Below the pieces are notes generated by a model. The model saw only the letters and a program-made list of their open reading frames with translations. It was not told the origin of the DNA and searched no databases. A stretch of 64,000 nucleotides of DNA from Gibbula magus (Eukaryota; Mollusca; Gastropoda; Trochida; Trochidae). Shown here in pieces: positions 10,000 through 21,275 of the stretch. The DNA lies in contig OW388293.1 in assembly GCA_936450465.1 (NCBI GenBank), positions 51,326,040 through 51,390,039 on the forward strand, read 5' to 3'. The position numbers and the translations under genes are program-made. How positions within the stretch are numbered: the stretch's first letter is position 1; every line of letters starts with the position of its first letter.

Positions 10000-10429
10000 C
10001 CTACACGGCGTAGCACAAACACGAGTAGCGTAGACGAGGTGAGTCACACACGTGAAACACCCAAGCGGCGGAGCAAAAGCACAACAACTCTGACGATATG
10101 CAATCAAGAGAGTTGAAACAAAAACTCTGAACTCGAAGAGCACAAAGTCAAAAACAAGTAACCACCCGCCAAGGTAAACAAAGACGAACAAGCCAAACCA
10201 AAAACTAGGCTAAACACTTACAAGATAATTCAATCTTTATTCACATAACATTCGTGCGTGAACCAAACCTTAAGTGACTGGCGTAGCGAGTCACTTGAAC
10301 CAAAGTTAATCACCCTAAGGGTGAGTCGCGTAGAATCGACCTAAGGCGAAGCCAAAGGCGAATGGTAGGCGAAAGCTAGCAACGGGCAACGCGAGTCACT
10401 GACGAGGAGTGTATCCACTGCTCCTTAAC
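10000..10429. other. DIRS leader, non-coding
   Basis: Sequence upstream (on the minus strand) of gag, with scattered GAGTCAC and GCGAAGC motifs grading into the next array. No gene is seen. Confidence 0.4.
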
Positions 10430-11085
10430 CAAGCTAGTGACTCACCTAAGGCGAACAACTAGCGAAGCCAGTGACAGGCGAGGCGAGAAGCCAAGCGAGA
10501 CGCGAAGCACTTGAGTAGGGACCGCAGGCGAATGACAAGCGACAAGCGAATGACAAGCGAAGCGAGTCACCCGCGTAGGAGAGATACCACTGCTCCTTTA
10601 CCCTACGCAAGTCAAACCCACAGTTCCCTAAAGTACAGACCGATAAGCGTATGACAAGCGAAAGCGAATGACAAACGAAGCAAGCCAAACGAAATAGGAG
10701 AGATACCACTACTCCTCTACCATACGCAAGACAAACACTTAACAGTTAGCACTAGAGTACAACCGACAGGCGTATGACAAGCGAATTAGGAGTGATTCCA
10801 CTAGCTCCTTTACCGTACGCAAGTCAACAACCCACAGTTAACACTAGAGTACAGACCGAAAGCGCGTGACAAGCGAAAGCGAATGGCCAGCGAAGCGAGT
10901 CAAACGATTAGGAGAGATGCCACTACTCCTCTACCATACGCAAGACAAACACCTAACAGTCAGCACTCGGAACGAATGGCGAATGACAAGCGAAAGCGGA
11001 TGACAAGCGAAGCGAGTCACCCGCGTAGGAGAGATACCACTGCTCCTTTACCCTACGCAAGTCAAACACCCAACAGTCAGGTGAG
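10430..11085. repeat. DIRS tandem array 2 (unit about 95-118 bp)
   Basis: About six imperfect units share AGGAGAGATACCACTGCTCC, then TTTACCCTACGCAAGTCAAA, then GCGAATGACAAGCGAAGCG. AGGAG and CTCCT within each unit could form a small hairpin. The array lies in the 5' leader, between the terminal repeat and gag. Confidence 0.7.
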
Positions 11086-11345
11086 AGAAAACAAAGAATC
11101 ACGAGCTGCACGTGCGGCGCATGCAATCCACCTACTCCGGATGGTCGCTAGCTAGCACATGTCAACAAGGCCCCTTGAAAACTAACACCTACTTGAAAAC
11201 AGATTGCAAACACAACCTGCACTATTGAAGAACAAAGTTGAGGATATCTCTTGAACTAACAAGAGAAAAATAGCAAGTTAGCAACACAAGTCGCTAAAAC
11301 CCCAGTCACAGAACAAAACACGTCTGCCTTGCTCTGCAACTTTTA

Positions 11346-11526
11346 GGAGAGTGATATGAACAGGTAGTGACGTCACGAGACCATCTAGACTTACCGGCCC
11401 TTGGATAAGGGATTTTACGCACCCCTTCTCCACTCTTCAAGTTCGTCTGTATTAAGGTTGAAATAGCATTACCCTTGGGAGGTAAGGCAAAGTAGGTCTA
11501 GTCAACAGATAGGTATTTAAATAATA
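11346..11526 (-). repeat. DIRS terminal inverted repeat, right (5') copy
   Basis: Reverse complement of 4782-4940 over about 160 bp. The outer end TAGGTATTTAAATAATA is matched by the second half of the internal complementary region. Confidence 0.85.
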
Positions 11527-11572
11527 TAGGATATTGTACATAATAAATAATAAATAAGCAGATAATAAGTTA

Positions 11573-14258
11573 TTATTTACAAAGGAGGGAATCTCTAAGA
11601 TTCATTGCACTGTGTATATAAATGGCTATGTTTTGTACAACATCTTGATTGTCAATTGACATGAGCATATTGAATTTATGAACGGTTGGGTTTGAGTAAA
11701 ATTTATATGGTATATACAAGCATCTTAAATTTTTGTAACAATTACATACCAGCATAAAATGAAATTCATTTTCAATAGCGTTATCTTTGCATAAAATACA
11801 TAATCTATTTGATCTGGGTTGGTTAACATATCTACCGGTTTCAATTTGGAGACGGTGTGAGGAACACCTGAATTTAGCAAGGGCTGATCGAAATTTTGAA
11901 ATTGATAATTTTTTAATGTAATCCTCAACACCAAATGTGACTTTAAAACAAGAATAAAATGAAAATTTTGAACTGAATTTTTCAAGAGATGTGTGCCATT
12001 CCTGTTCATAATTAACTCTTAGTCTAAAAACAAATTCTGATATGAATTTATCAACATTATATAATTTTTTTTGCTGTTCCCAAATATAGCCAAATCCAAA
12101 AGAGTAGAGAATATTCTTAATTTTTGATGCCCAGTTTGTTTTACCATTGCGAGTGTCTAAAACTAACATGTCATAACATTTTTTTACACATCTAGAGTTT
12201 GGCATTTTACAAATTTTACACCAGAATTTAACAGCTTTTTTGTAAGTACAAATATACATTGGATAACGTCCACATTCTCCCCTAACTACATGGTTTGAAG
12301 TGGACCGTTTGACATTTAAAAACCGTTTACAACAAAACATATGTACAATTTCAACTTCTTTGAATATATCAACTCCCCATATCTCAGCTCCATACAAAAG
12401 AATGGGGTTGATTTTGGTATCAAATATTTTAAAAAATAAATCGTAAGGTAATGGAGTAAGCATGTAAAGTGATTTTAGAATACTGTATACAATTTTCTTG
12501 CCTTGCAAGGCTGCGTTATTCACGTGAGGAGACCAAGATAAAGAGCGTGAAAATAAAATACCCAGATATTTATAAGAGCAAACAGTTTCCAAAAGATTTC
12601 CTTCAAAATACCATCTTTCATGTTTTGATAATTTAAAACCATTTTTGAATACAACGATCTTTGTTTTTTCCAAATTGACAGTTAGTTGGTGACTTTTCGA
12701 AAAGCTTTCTAAAAATATGTATACGTTTTTGTAATCCAAACACAGAGTCTGCAAAAAGTACAATATCATCAGCAAAAAGTAATAAAAACATTTGTACAAC
12801 ATCAGGGTGGAGCTGAATACCAGGATAACATTTGGATTCAACTTCTAAAGCTAATTCATTGATAAAAAACGAGAACAGTATTGGGCTTAAAACGCATCCT
12901 TGTCGTAAACCCTGTGGACAATTAAATACCTGAGACAGAGAAGTATCACGTAACCGCCCCTTAACACAATTATAGATAGAAGTTAGCGCCTTTAGCATCT
13001 TAGGTGATACACCTTTATATTTAAGAATGGTCCATAATTTGTCCCTGTTAATGAAATCAAAAGCTTTTTTAAAATCAACAAATATAGCATAAAGCTTCCC
13101 TTTTTTCTTACATAGAAATCGTTGGATAACGGATTGTAAAATGAAAATATTATCGATTGTGCTATACCCTTTCCTGAAGCCCGCTTGAGATTCTACAACC
13201 TTATCGTATGTATTTGCCCAAAATGCTAGTCTATTGTTAAGTATAGATGTATATAGTTTACTAAAAGCACTAAGTAGGGATATCCCCCTGTAATTATTTG
13301 GATCATTACGATCACCCTTCTTCAGTAAAGGTACTATAATGGCTGTGCTCCAGCTCTCTGGGAAGGTGGATGACTCAAACATTATATTAAACAATAATTC
13401 CATGTATGGTAACAAAATATCTACTGAGTGTTTAAAAAATTCAGGCAATAAGTTATCTTCGCCAGGTGACTTTGCAGATTTAAGTCTAAGATTAGCATCT
13501 GAGATTTCGTCCCTAGTAATGGGTGAATCTAATATAGAACATGTTATGTCATCAACATCGTAATCAAAATCAAAGGCATTTATGTCCGGTACATTAATTT
13601 TATCTTGAAATAGATTCTCAAAATAAGAGAACCAAACATCAATACTGATATTGTTCCTTTTTGCTCTGGGAGCTGTATATTTCTTTAGAGTGTTCCAGAA
13701 TATTTTGGCATTTGTGATATTCTGTAATAACATGTCTCTTATTGATGCGTTATAGAGTCTTTTATTGTTCCGTAAGGTGTCATTGTATTTGTTCCTCCAT
13801 TCAACATAAGATTGTCGGGATGTGTCAGATTTAACTCTTCTAAATATTTTTAACAGTCTTTGGGTTTCTAGTCTGAGAAAATGACATTCGTTATCAAACC
13901 ATGGCTGGCTGGACATAGCGTTTGTGCGACAGCGCTTCTTCGTGAAGTCAGCAGCTTTCTGTAGGGCAGTTGTGAATGATTCAACTGATTGATTGACATC
14001 ATACATAGCTTGGCTGGCACAATCATCTAAAGTTTTCGTTACATCATCTGAAAGCAGATTCGCACGGAATCGGCTTACACAATCATCAGTCCACTTAAAC
14101 CTAAAGCTCTGTACTGGTGGTGAGTCACGTGCTTCTTCATCGTTGTCAATTTCCCCACGTGATTGAAATGAACAAGTGATTGGCAGGTGCGGTGACTCTG
14201 ACCTACTTCTGTTATCGAATCCACTGCACAATGTAAACAGATCTCTCGATCCAATAAT
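11573..14258 (-). pseudogene. LINE ORF2 reverse transcriptase, frameshifted
   Basis: On the minus strand the RT carries NNYRGISLLSAFSKLY (fingers), IFVDFKKAFDFINRDKL with the first catalytic Asp, GLRQGCVLSPILFSFFINEL, and FADDIVLFADSV as the catalytic FADD box near 12775. The frame then shifts between about 12745 and 12715 and resumes with LTVNLEKTKIVVF and a long C-terminal region containing a CxxC...HxxxxC knuckle (CILCKDNAIENEFHFMLVC). The stop lies at 11573. The frame before the shift is the same as the endonuclease and ORF1. This copy is inactive. Confidence 0.85.
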
Positions 14259-15020
14259 TTAGTCTATCAAACTTGATCCGTTTGATGAAATATATGTGAA
14301 ATCACCAATCAATTTGTCATTTCCTTTTCTTCCGTTGAATATTGTGATGTTCAAGCTTGCACAGAGTTCCAATAATTTTCTACCATAATTTGAAACAAAA
14401 TTGTCACATGAATATCGTTTAGTTTGGATATTATCATGTAAGAATTCACAATAGTCCATCTTAAGAGTCGAAATTATATCGTCTTCCACATAGTCCGGGT
14501 TAGTACCTGTTCTTGCATTAAAATCTCCACCAAGTAGAAGTGAGATATTGCCAGACTCCTGTAAAACATCAGTTAGAGAGTCTTGTAGTAAGGCTATACC
14601 ACACTGTACATTATTAGTTCCATACCATGTAGATGACTCTGGCTGAATATATACAGAACACAATAACACATCATTTTCTGAATTAAAAAACACTTTGTCA
14701 AACAACAAAAATACACAATTTTGAGTTATCTTGGACATTTTGATATACTGTACACATGACTTCTTTACAAGTACTAATATTCCTCCTGATAGTCTGCCGT
14801 ACGTAGAGATTCGAACTGCATCTAAACTGTAGCACATAAACTCGTCGGAGAACACAGAATGATCTTCGTTTGTATTCCAGGTTTCGCATATACAAACATC
14901 AAATAGTTCAAGAAAACTCACAAAGTCAATATCCGATGATTTAGAAGAGAGTCCATTAACATTCCAAAATAGAAGTGAGTGTATATTGGTGGTGGTTACA
15001 TCTGGGCCCTGGCCACACCG
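14259..15020 (-). pseudogene. LINE ORF2 APE-type endonuclease
   Basis: The domain begins LLFWNVNGLSSK about 20 codons after the ORF1 stop. It continues with FDVCICETW (the metal-binding Glu) and LGGDFNARTG (the Asn/Asp pair), and runs to SLID. An in-frame TAA at 14259-14261 then interrupts the join to the RT. No Met precedes the first motif, so translation must come through or around the ORF1 stop. The enzyme nicks target DNA. Confidence 0.75.
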
Positions 15021-15676
15021 CTATCTTCTCTTGTCCTGGTTGCCTCTAGGGCGGAGACTGGGTCCAGTCTTGTTGTTGTTGTTGGAGGACTCTGAGTCGC
15101 GCCCGGTAGCAGACGACGCATCTAGTTGATTGGGAGTGGGGTCAGTATTCCGCCTCTCGGTTATAAACAGTTTACCATTTTTGAAGTATCCGTATTTATT
15201 TTCAGCTTTCAAATCGTTCAGCTTCTGTCGTTGGTTTCTCGTGAGGTCTGATGAAATCCCGTATCTGTCTTCTTTAAGTCTGTCTCTTAGTTTTAAGGCC
15301 CAAACCTTATCCTCCGGGTAGAGAAACTTAACAATCATTGGTCTCGGTTTGCCTGGTTTACCCTTTAGCCTGTGAGCGGCAACAATGCAGTCGCAAGTGA
15401 TATCATTATCATCGCCTATGTTATGTGCATTCAGAGTGTCACACACATACTTCTTACACATAGACACTGTCTCCCGTGCTTTTTCGGGTAGTCCATACAA
15501 AATAACGTTGCATCGTCTACTGTATTGTTCTTGTTTCTCTAGCATATCCTCTATACTGTCTAGTTTATCTGTTACAGTGGTAACATCGCCGTTCTAGACG
15601 GTCTAGCCTCTCTGTAACTGCATCAACATCCATACGTATGATATCCTGTCTACTTCTCAAGTCTGTCAGCTCACAG
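15021..15676 (-). pseudogene. LINE ORF1, 3' part
   Basis: From the piggyBac junction the frame reads CELTDLRSRQDIIRMDVDAV and a heptad-rich RLDRLER, shifts frame by one base near 15589, and goes on as DKLDSIEDMLEKQEQYSRRCNVILYGLPEK. That is a coiled coil followed by the RRM-like ORF1p domain seen in L1/CR1-type proteins (RPMIVKFLYPEDK later). The C-terminus is basic (LRPRGNQDKRR). ORF1p is an RNA-binding chaperone. The stop is TAG at 15021-15023. Confidence 0.7.
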
Positions 15677-15680
15677 TTAA
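15677..15680. repeat. TTAA target site of piggyBac copy 1 (left)
   Basis: TTAA directly before CCCTTACGTTGCG. The partner at 21830-21833 reads TTAT, a one-base change. Confidence 0.75.
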
Positions 15681-16039
15681 CCCTTACGTTGCGTATATAT
15701 ATTTTACCCTTTTTAGCCCCTGTGGCGGAATTTACAGGCTCGCAGCTCGCAGCAGTAGTTTGAGCTTAGGCACTAACAAGCTCTGCTGGCGGAATTTCCA
15801 GGCGGCGATTCCGGTACCGTTTTTACGAAATATACCGCATCTACATGGCGAATACGGGCTATATACGGGCGTTGAATACAAATTCAAGTCGCGGCACCCG
15901 TACACAAATGGTTGCTTTATACCCGCATCTTCAAATTATTTTTTTACGATTTTTCTTTACTTTTCTATTACTTTGTAAAGATTGTCTTTAATTCGGGCCT
16001 TATAACATCATGAATTTGGAGCGCGCTACTGAAATTTTT

Positions 16040-17000
16040 ATATGGACTTGAAGACCAGATGTTTGTCTTTACAATGATATAAAAAATATTAGAATGCGAC
16101 CTATGGTTATAATTCTATTGTCATCTAAAGTTTGTCTTTATTTCCAGCTTCATGAAATCAAAACTCCTGAGCGCGCATATTGCGAAATTTATATGTGCTT
16201 GTAGATAGTTTATTCCTCTTTACAATGACATAAAAATTATTAGAATACGACTTATGGTTCAGAAAATATAACCAACCAAAGGAGAGTGACGCTACCCCGA
16301 CAGTACCACGTGAATGGTCCCGACGCGCACCAAGTTACTGGCACTGCTTGGTCCCCCCGGGACTGTGCTAATTACAGTACCGTTACCTCCTCGAGACCTC
16401 CTCGAGGGTGCCAGAGCCGAGCGCGCGTGGAACTAATGGGTACTAATGAGCACAGCATACACTAATCACCGCGGCGAACGCAATACATGTTGCGCGGTGT
16501 AAAGTTTGTCTTTATTTCCAGCTTTATAAAATCGTAAATTATTTCGCGCGCATGCGAAACACGTATGTACTTGAAGACAATTTATTCCTCTTTACAATGA
16601 TATAAAAATTATTGGAATACGTCAAATGGTTCGCAATATATGAAGAGCGTAAGGAAGGCACCCCCAGTACTTAGAAAATTCATTTTTGAAAAACTAACTT
16701 TTTGCGACATCTGGCGCATCATTTGCCGCATGTTTATTTTTCGCTGCGCATATACATATGATACATGGAATTGAAGACAATTTATTGCTCTTTACGATGA
16801 TGTAAAAAGAAAAAAAATGCGCAACTTCGTTCGGAAGCTATAGCGTGCCAAATGAAGGTACCCTCAGTACTTTGAGGCAACTTTTTGACTATCGCGCATA
16901 TCGGGGCACGTGCCGCAACTTTAGTTTTTCGTGCGCATGTATAAATTTTATATTGAATCAAAGCCGAATCTTTCCTCTTTACCCCATGTAAGTTTTATGA
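16040..17000 (+). repeat. piggyBac left subterminal repeat series
   Basis: A core of about 50 bases recurs at about 16047, 16199, 16570, 16770 and 16955. Its form is TTGAAGACAATTTATTCCTC, then TTTACAATGATATAAAAATTA. Each core follows a GCGCAT-rich patch. Spacing is irregular, 150-370 bp. All lie in the same orientation. Confidence 0.7.
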
Positions 17001-17273
17001 AAATCGGCCACCCGGTTCAGCATTTATGGGTGTTTTTTTATGATGCGGTTCTGGCTGAACTTCCAATGAAAGCTCGCATTCACTTTCTCTGTGTCTTTGA
17101 TAAAATAAAGAATATTTTATTTGCAATGACATGTATTACAATGAAATTACAATGCATTTATGTACAAATATACACAATATTTACCTGCGGTTGTGCGCAG
17201 AACAGCTTTAGGGACCTAACAAGGTATGTATATAATGTGTATATACTAGTCCACACTTCGGCTCTCTTTACTT

Positions 17274-19307
17274 TCAATTTTCTTCTTCTTCATTCCCTTC
17301 TTCATTTCTTTCTTTTTCCGTGGCAGTGATGTAAGCCCTGGAATAGTCAGTGGCGGTGTGGTACAGTTTGAAGCATGGTGCGGCGCACAGAGAAACATTA
17401 CAATCTGTACATTCATAAGAAGACTCTCTGCCTACTCGTTTTTTCTTCCTTGCTGGCCCATTGCCTTCTTCAATCTGTTTTGCGAGGACGGCGCGTTTTG
17501 CCTTAGAGCATACCACACACATCCTTGTGACGTTTTTCTTCCTTCCGACAGGCTCAATCTTCGTCGGAAAGTGACGTCCATGAAGACGAGTGACACTCTC
17601 GTCGCTCGTGCTCGGCCGACCACGGGGACGTCTGCAAAGTGATGGAACTTGTTCCTTGTCCGCAAATGTTACTATATGTTGCGCCAAAGCCTTCCTGTAT
17701 TCCCGACTTGTTTTTAGAGGTTTATCTTTGCTGTATTCTTTATAAACGATGTAAGAGTTCAACATGGCAACGTTGAGAACGTGAAACCAAACCCGTTTCC
17801 ACCACTTCAGGGTCTTCACTCGGAACGGCGTGTACGACAACATCTGGTCGGCCCGATCAACACCTCCCATGTACTTGTTGTACGTTGTTACAATGCGCGG
17901 CTTGAGAACTGGTTCCCCTGTTGCCCGGTTCTTCTTCCCTGTTTGTTCAAGTTGTGTATCTTCAACAGTAGACATGAGAAGCACTGATTTTCTATCTTCG
18001 TAGCGAAGAACGAGTAGGCCATGGTTGTGAGAAACTGTCAAGTTCCCTTGCTTGGCTTTCTTTTTAGGTTTCTTGACTGAATCAGGAAGTCCCTTTCGAT
18101 TGGCTCTCAACGTCCCCGTGGCACCTATTCCCCGCTCCCACAAATTTATGTACAGATTTGTGGACGAATAGTAGTTGTCCATAAAGATGTGATGCCCCTG
18201 TCCAACGTAGTCGTTCACCAAGTCCATGACTACATCATAAGTTTTGCCACCTTCAGAAACCGGTTCATTCGTTTTTCCAGTGTAGAGTTTGAACTTGCAA
18301 ACGTATCCGTTGTGCGAGTCACACAACATGAAAGCCTTTATCCCATACTTCTTAGGCTTGTCGGGAAGATAAACTTTGAAAGATAAGTTACCTTTCCAGG
18401 GCACCATGCCCTCGTCGACTGAAATGTTTTGATGCGGTTTATACACTCTTGAAAAACGGTGAACTATCCGGTTATACAAGTGTCCCAGTTTATTTATTGG
18501 TGAAAAGCACGGGGTGTTACGGCCCGGCATCCTCCTGTTGTCAGCCAAGTGTAGGTAGGTTATAAGAAGCCAAAACCTGTCTCGGGGCATGCACTTGGCG
18601 AAGAAAGGCGTTGAGGTAACATCACTTGTTGACCAGTAATCAGCAAAGTTTCTCTGCACAACCAATGACATGGCAATTGTCATGGCTACAAATACCTTCA
18701 TCTCTTCTGCATTAGTGTCTTGCCACTGTTGCATTCTTGAACGGGGTCTTAGAATTTTGTCCTCCATTGCTTGTTTGAAATATCTATTGGTTTCCGTTGC
18801 CATATCCTCATAGTCATCATTATGTATAAATAAATTGAAAAAGTCAATAGGTTCAGGGTTCTCAGGAAGTTCTATGAACTGGCGCAACCCAGTTTGACCA
18901 GTGAAAGGCAAGTTTACACGTGGCCGCGGACCATCCACCCACTCATCAAACGTCTGTGAATTATCATGATTATATTGTGGTATTTCGGCAAACTCCTCCT
19001 CAAAACCACTAAAGTCTTCTTCGGTGGAATTACCGGCGGCTAGAATCTTTCTGGCAATCTCTGTCTCTATATCACTCAGAGCATCTGTGTCACCATGTTC
19101 ACTATCTATTACAGTGTCCCGATCATATGCATCATCACTGTCTAAACCACTGCTACCATCACTGTCAGTTGACTCCATATCAGAGGCTTCATCAGCATGG
19201 ATCTCGTTGATGAAGTCGTCGTCGCTTGAAACGGCTTCAAAGCTGCGTGTCCTAGTATGCAACGTCCTAGGCCGTCGCAGGGCCTTGCGTCCACGTCCGC
19301 GCAGCAT
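17274..19307 (-). CDS. piggyBac-type transposase, intact
   Basis: A 677-residue frame. The N-terminus is acidic and Ser-rich (residues 25-110). The DDE_Tnp_1_7 core has FFAKCMPRDRFW near 225 and three catalytic Asp: SVDEGMVPWKG near 297, IFMDNYYSS near 377, and YMGGVDRADQM near 482. WWKRVWFHVLNVAMLNSY follows. The C-terminal Cys-rich domain (CVVCSKAK near 597, then CTDCNVSLCAAPC) is the piggyBac DNA-binding finger. The length fits the family. It cuts and pastes at TTAA. No frame defect is seen, so it may be active and could mobilise the copies at 26896 and 39560. Confidence 0.92.
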   Translation of the reverse strand: MLRGRGRKALRRPRTLHTRTRSFEAVSSDDDFINEIHADEASDMESTDSDGSSGLDSDDAYDRDTVIDSEHGDTDALSDIETEIARKILAAGNSTEEDFSGFEEEFAEIPQYNHDNSQTFDEWVDGPRPRVNLPFTGQTGLRQFIELPENPEPIDFFNLFIHNDDYEDMATETNRYFKQAMEDKILRPRSRMQQWQDTNAEEMKVFVAMTIAMSLVVQRNFADYWSTSDVTSTPFFAKCMPRDRFWLLITYLHLADNRRMPGRNTPCFSPINKLGHLYNRIVHRFSRVYKPHQNISVDEGMVPWKGNLSFKVYLPDKPKKYGIKAFMLCDSHNGYVCKFKLYTGKTNEPVSEGGKTYDVVMDLVNDYVGQGHHIFMDNYYSSTNLYINLWERGIGATGTLRANRKGLPDSVKKPKKKAKQGNLTVSHNHGLLVLRYEDRKSVLLMSTVEDTQLEQTGKKNRATGEPVLKPRIVTTYNKYMGGVDRADQMLSYTPFRVKTLKWWKRVWFHVLNVAMLNSYIVYKEYSKDKPLKTSREYRKALAQHIVTFADKEQVPSLCRRPRGRPSTSDESVTRLHGRHFPTKIEPVGRKKNVTRMCVVCSKAKRAVLAKQIEEGNGPARKKKRVGRESSYECTDCNVSLCAAPCFKLYHTATDYSRAYITATEKERNEEGNEEEEN

Positions 19308-19329
19308 TCTGCTTCAACCTGTAAATGAT

Positions 19330-20669
19330 TGAAAATGCGTTAGATGTATGCAACATATAACATGTGATTAGAGACAATAAACATACAGAGATAATGAATG
19401 TGAGCTTCATGGACGTTCATTTGCCAGTTTCAGAACCTCCCGGCGCATCTAGGACGACTGCGCCGCAAGCGCCGACGGCGCCGACGGCTTCTGACATCGC
19501 GCCGATTTTTCCGACGCATATGTCAAACAGACCATTTTCTGATTTCCTCGGCGACGTGTAGCACCGGGCGCGAGGCCCGGAAAATAAACTACTATGTCAG
19601 GGAAGCTCGGGTTGTCAGTTGCCGAATGACTTCTCTTTTCGAGAAGCAGAGCATCCAAGGAGCGGTCTCTCGAGGCGGAGCCCGGACCCATGTGAGCTTA
19701 CTCCCATGCTCTCCGGGAATTCCCGTCCCCGTCTTCCGCGGCGGACCCCGGATTCAATCGCGGGACAGGTTTCCCATGTTCTCTTTTGAGAACGAGAGAC
19801 TCCGAGGAACAATCCTATGGGACGAACCCCGGATTCTATTGGGAATGGGTTCCCATGCCCTCTCGACATATATAGCAGAAACCTTCATACCTCGGAATGA
19901 CACGAACCTTTATTTCAAAGTAGAAAAAAAATAATAATTTGCACAAAAAGTTTGGGGGGTGGCGACCAAAAGCGGGGGGGTCCGCGCACCCCCCGGTAGA
20001 TATTTATACTTGTGGGTCGGTCCCGAAGATGACGGACCACGCCCATGTTCATGGGAATTTTTTCTCATTATGTCATGGCAAATCCCGTCGGAAATTCCCC
20101 TGCTCACGAAAAAACTAATACCTAAAAAAGTAATTGTGATACAAAAGAACTTTGGTAATAAAAGTGGTGAGGAATCAAATTCTCCATCTGCTCAGTTCAG
20201 TCCGCTACACATATAAATAATTCTTCAAATCTTATTGAATGAAACGTCTTTTATTCAATAATGTAAAAGATAAAATAATAAATTCAATTCAAATGGTTTG
20301 GAAAGGTGCGCCCTCGCATTTGAATTTTAGAAATAAAAACCTTTCGCAAATGGCATCAGTAACAAAAATGTTCACGCATTTTTAGAAACTCCGAAAAGTG
20401 AAATATTTTCCTGAGAAAATATTCCCACGAAAAGGCTTTTCCCCGAGCGGCGGGTCCCGTACTCAAATATATTTTCACTTTTATGTTATAATTTTTTTTC
20501 CAAAACTGGAAACAAAATTCCGTCATGACAGTTGTTCATCGTTTATAAAGCTCTATATTTGCGTATCAAAAGAACAGTATTTTAGTTATATATTATCATA
20601 CTTCTTCACTTATGCGTACATCAATATTGCGGCTCTTCGCGCATGCATAGTTCTTCCCAAAAACATGCG
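19330..20669. other. piggyBac internal non-coding region
   Basis: Between the transposase start and the right repeat series lies GC-rich sequence with CCCATG and GGATTC motifs (19600-19870), then AT-rich sequence. Small frames on both strands overlap each other and show no family signature. The transposase promoter should lie just above 19307. Confidence 0.4.
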
Positions 20670-21275
20670 CATTATATCTGGAATTAAAGACAATGTTTTT
20701 CTCTTTACAATGATGTAAAAATTATAAAAATCGGACTTGCGGTTCAAAAGTTATGAAGTGCGAAAATTATACCTTTTGGCGCGGCGCTTTGCGCATGCAG
20801 AGTTCTTCCTGAAAACATGCGCATTATACATGGAATTGAAGACAATGTTTTTCTCTTTACAATGATGTAAAAATTATAAAAATCGGACTTGCGGTTCACA
20901 AGTTATAAAGCCCGTAATGATTGTATATGCTAAGAGCGCCACTTATTCAAAGCCGAATATCACCTTCTGCGCGACACCTGGCGCATCAAAAGTTATTGCC
21001 GAAAATACACGTATTTTATATGGAATTGAAGACAATTCTTTTATCTATATACTGATAAAAAAAATTATGAAAATATCCCAAGTAGTTTCTTAGAAATAGA
21101 GCGCCGAGGCATGTTGGGGTAAATGCGCCACATGTATCAAAATTCAAAAGTGCGAAAGTCGGCTATCTCTGTGCGATTGCTGTATTTTCAGTTATGTTAG
21201 CGCAATTGCGATTTTTATATGGGAATAAAGGCCATTCTTTCCTCTTTATTTTGGTATAAAAAAAAATGAAAACAA
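20670..21275 (+). repeat. piggyBac right subterminal repeat series
   Basis: Four more copies of the 50-base core lie near 20682, 20834, 21022 and 21222. The first two are almost identical over about 100 bases. Orientation is the same as in the left series, so the cores are not arranged as inverted ends. Confidence 0.7.

Larger units (their letters stand above)
4736..11526 (-). mobile_element. DIRS-like tyrosine-recombinase retroelement, rearranged and lacking RT
   Basis: Three features define it. Inverted terminal repeats of about 160-200 bp lie at 4736-4940 and 11346-11526. An internal complementary region at 4994-5092 joins the complements of both outer ends. A DIRS-type tyrosine recombinase remnant and a Gag-like frame lie on the minus strand. 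There is no target duplication, only a shared ATAATA at the ends, as expected for recombinase-mediated integration. No reverse transcriptase, RNase H or methyltransferase is visible. The middle holds duplicated fragments of gag and recombinase plus tandem arrays, so the element is non-autonomous. It sits in the 3' UTR of the LINE. Confidence 0.8.

Noticed and set aside
19364..20216. Several 65-102 residue frames between the piggyBac transposase and its right repeats, open in both copies
   Set aside because: The copies are so alike that open frames carry no evidence of selection. The frames overlap on both strands and show no domain.
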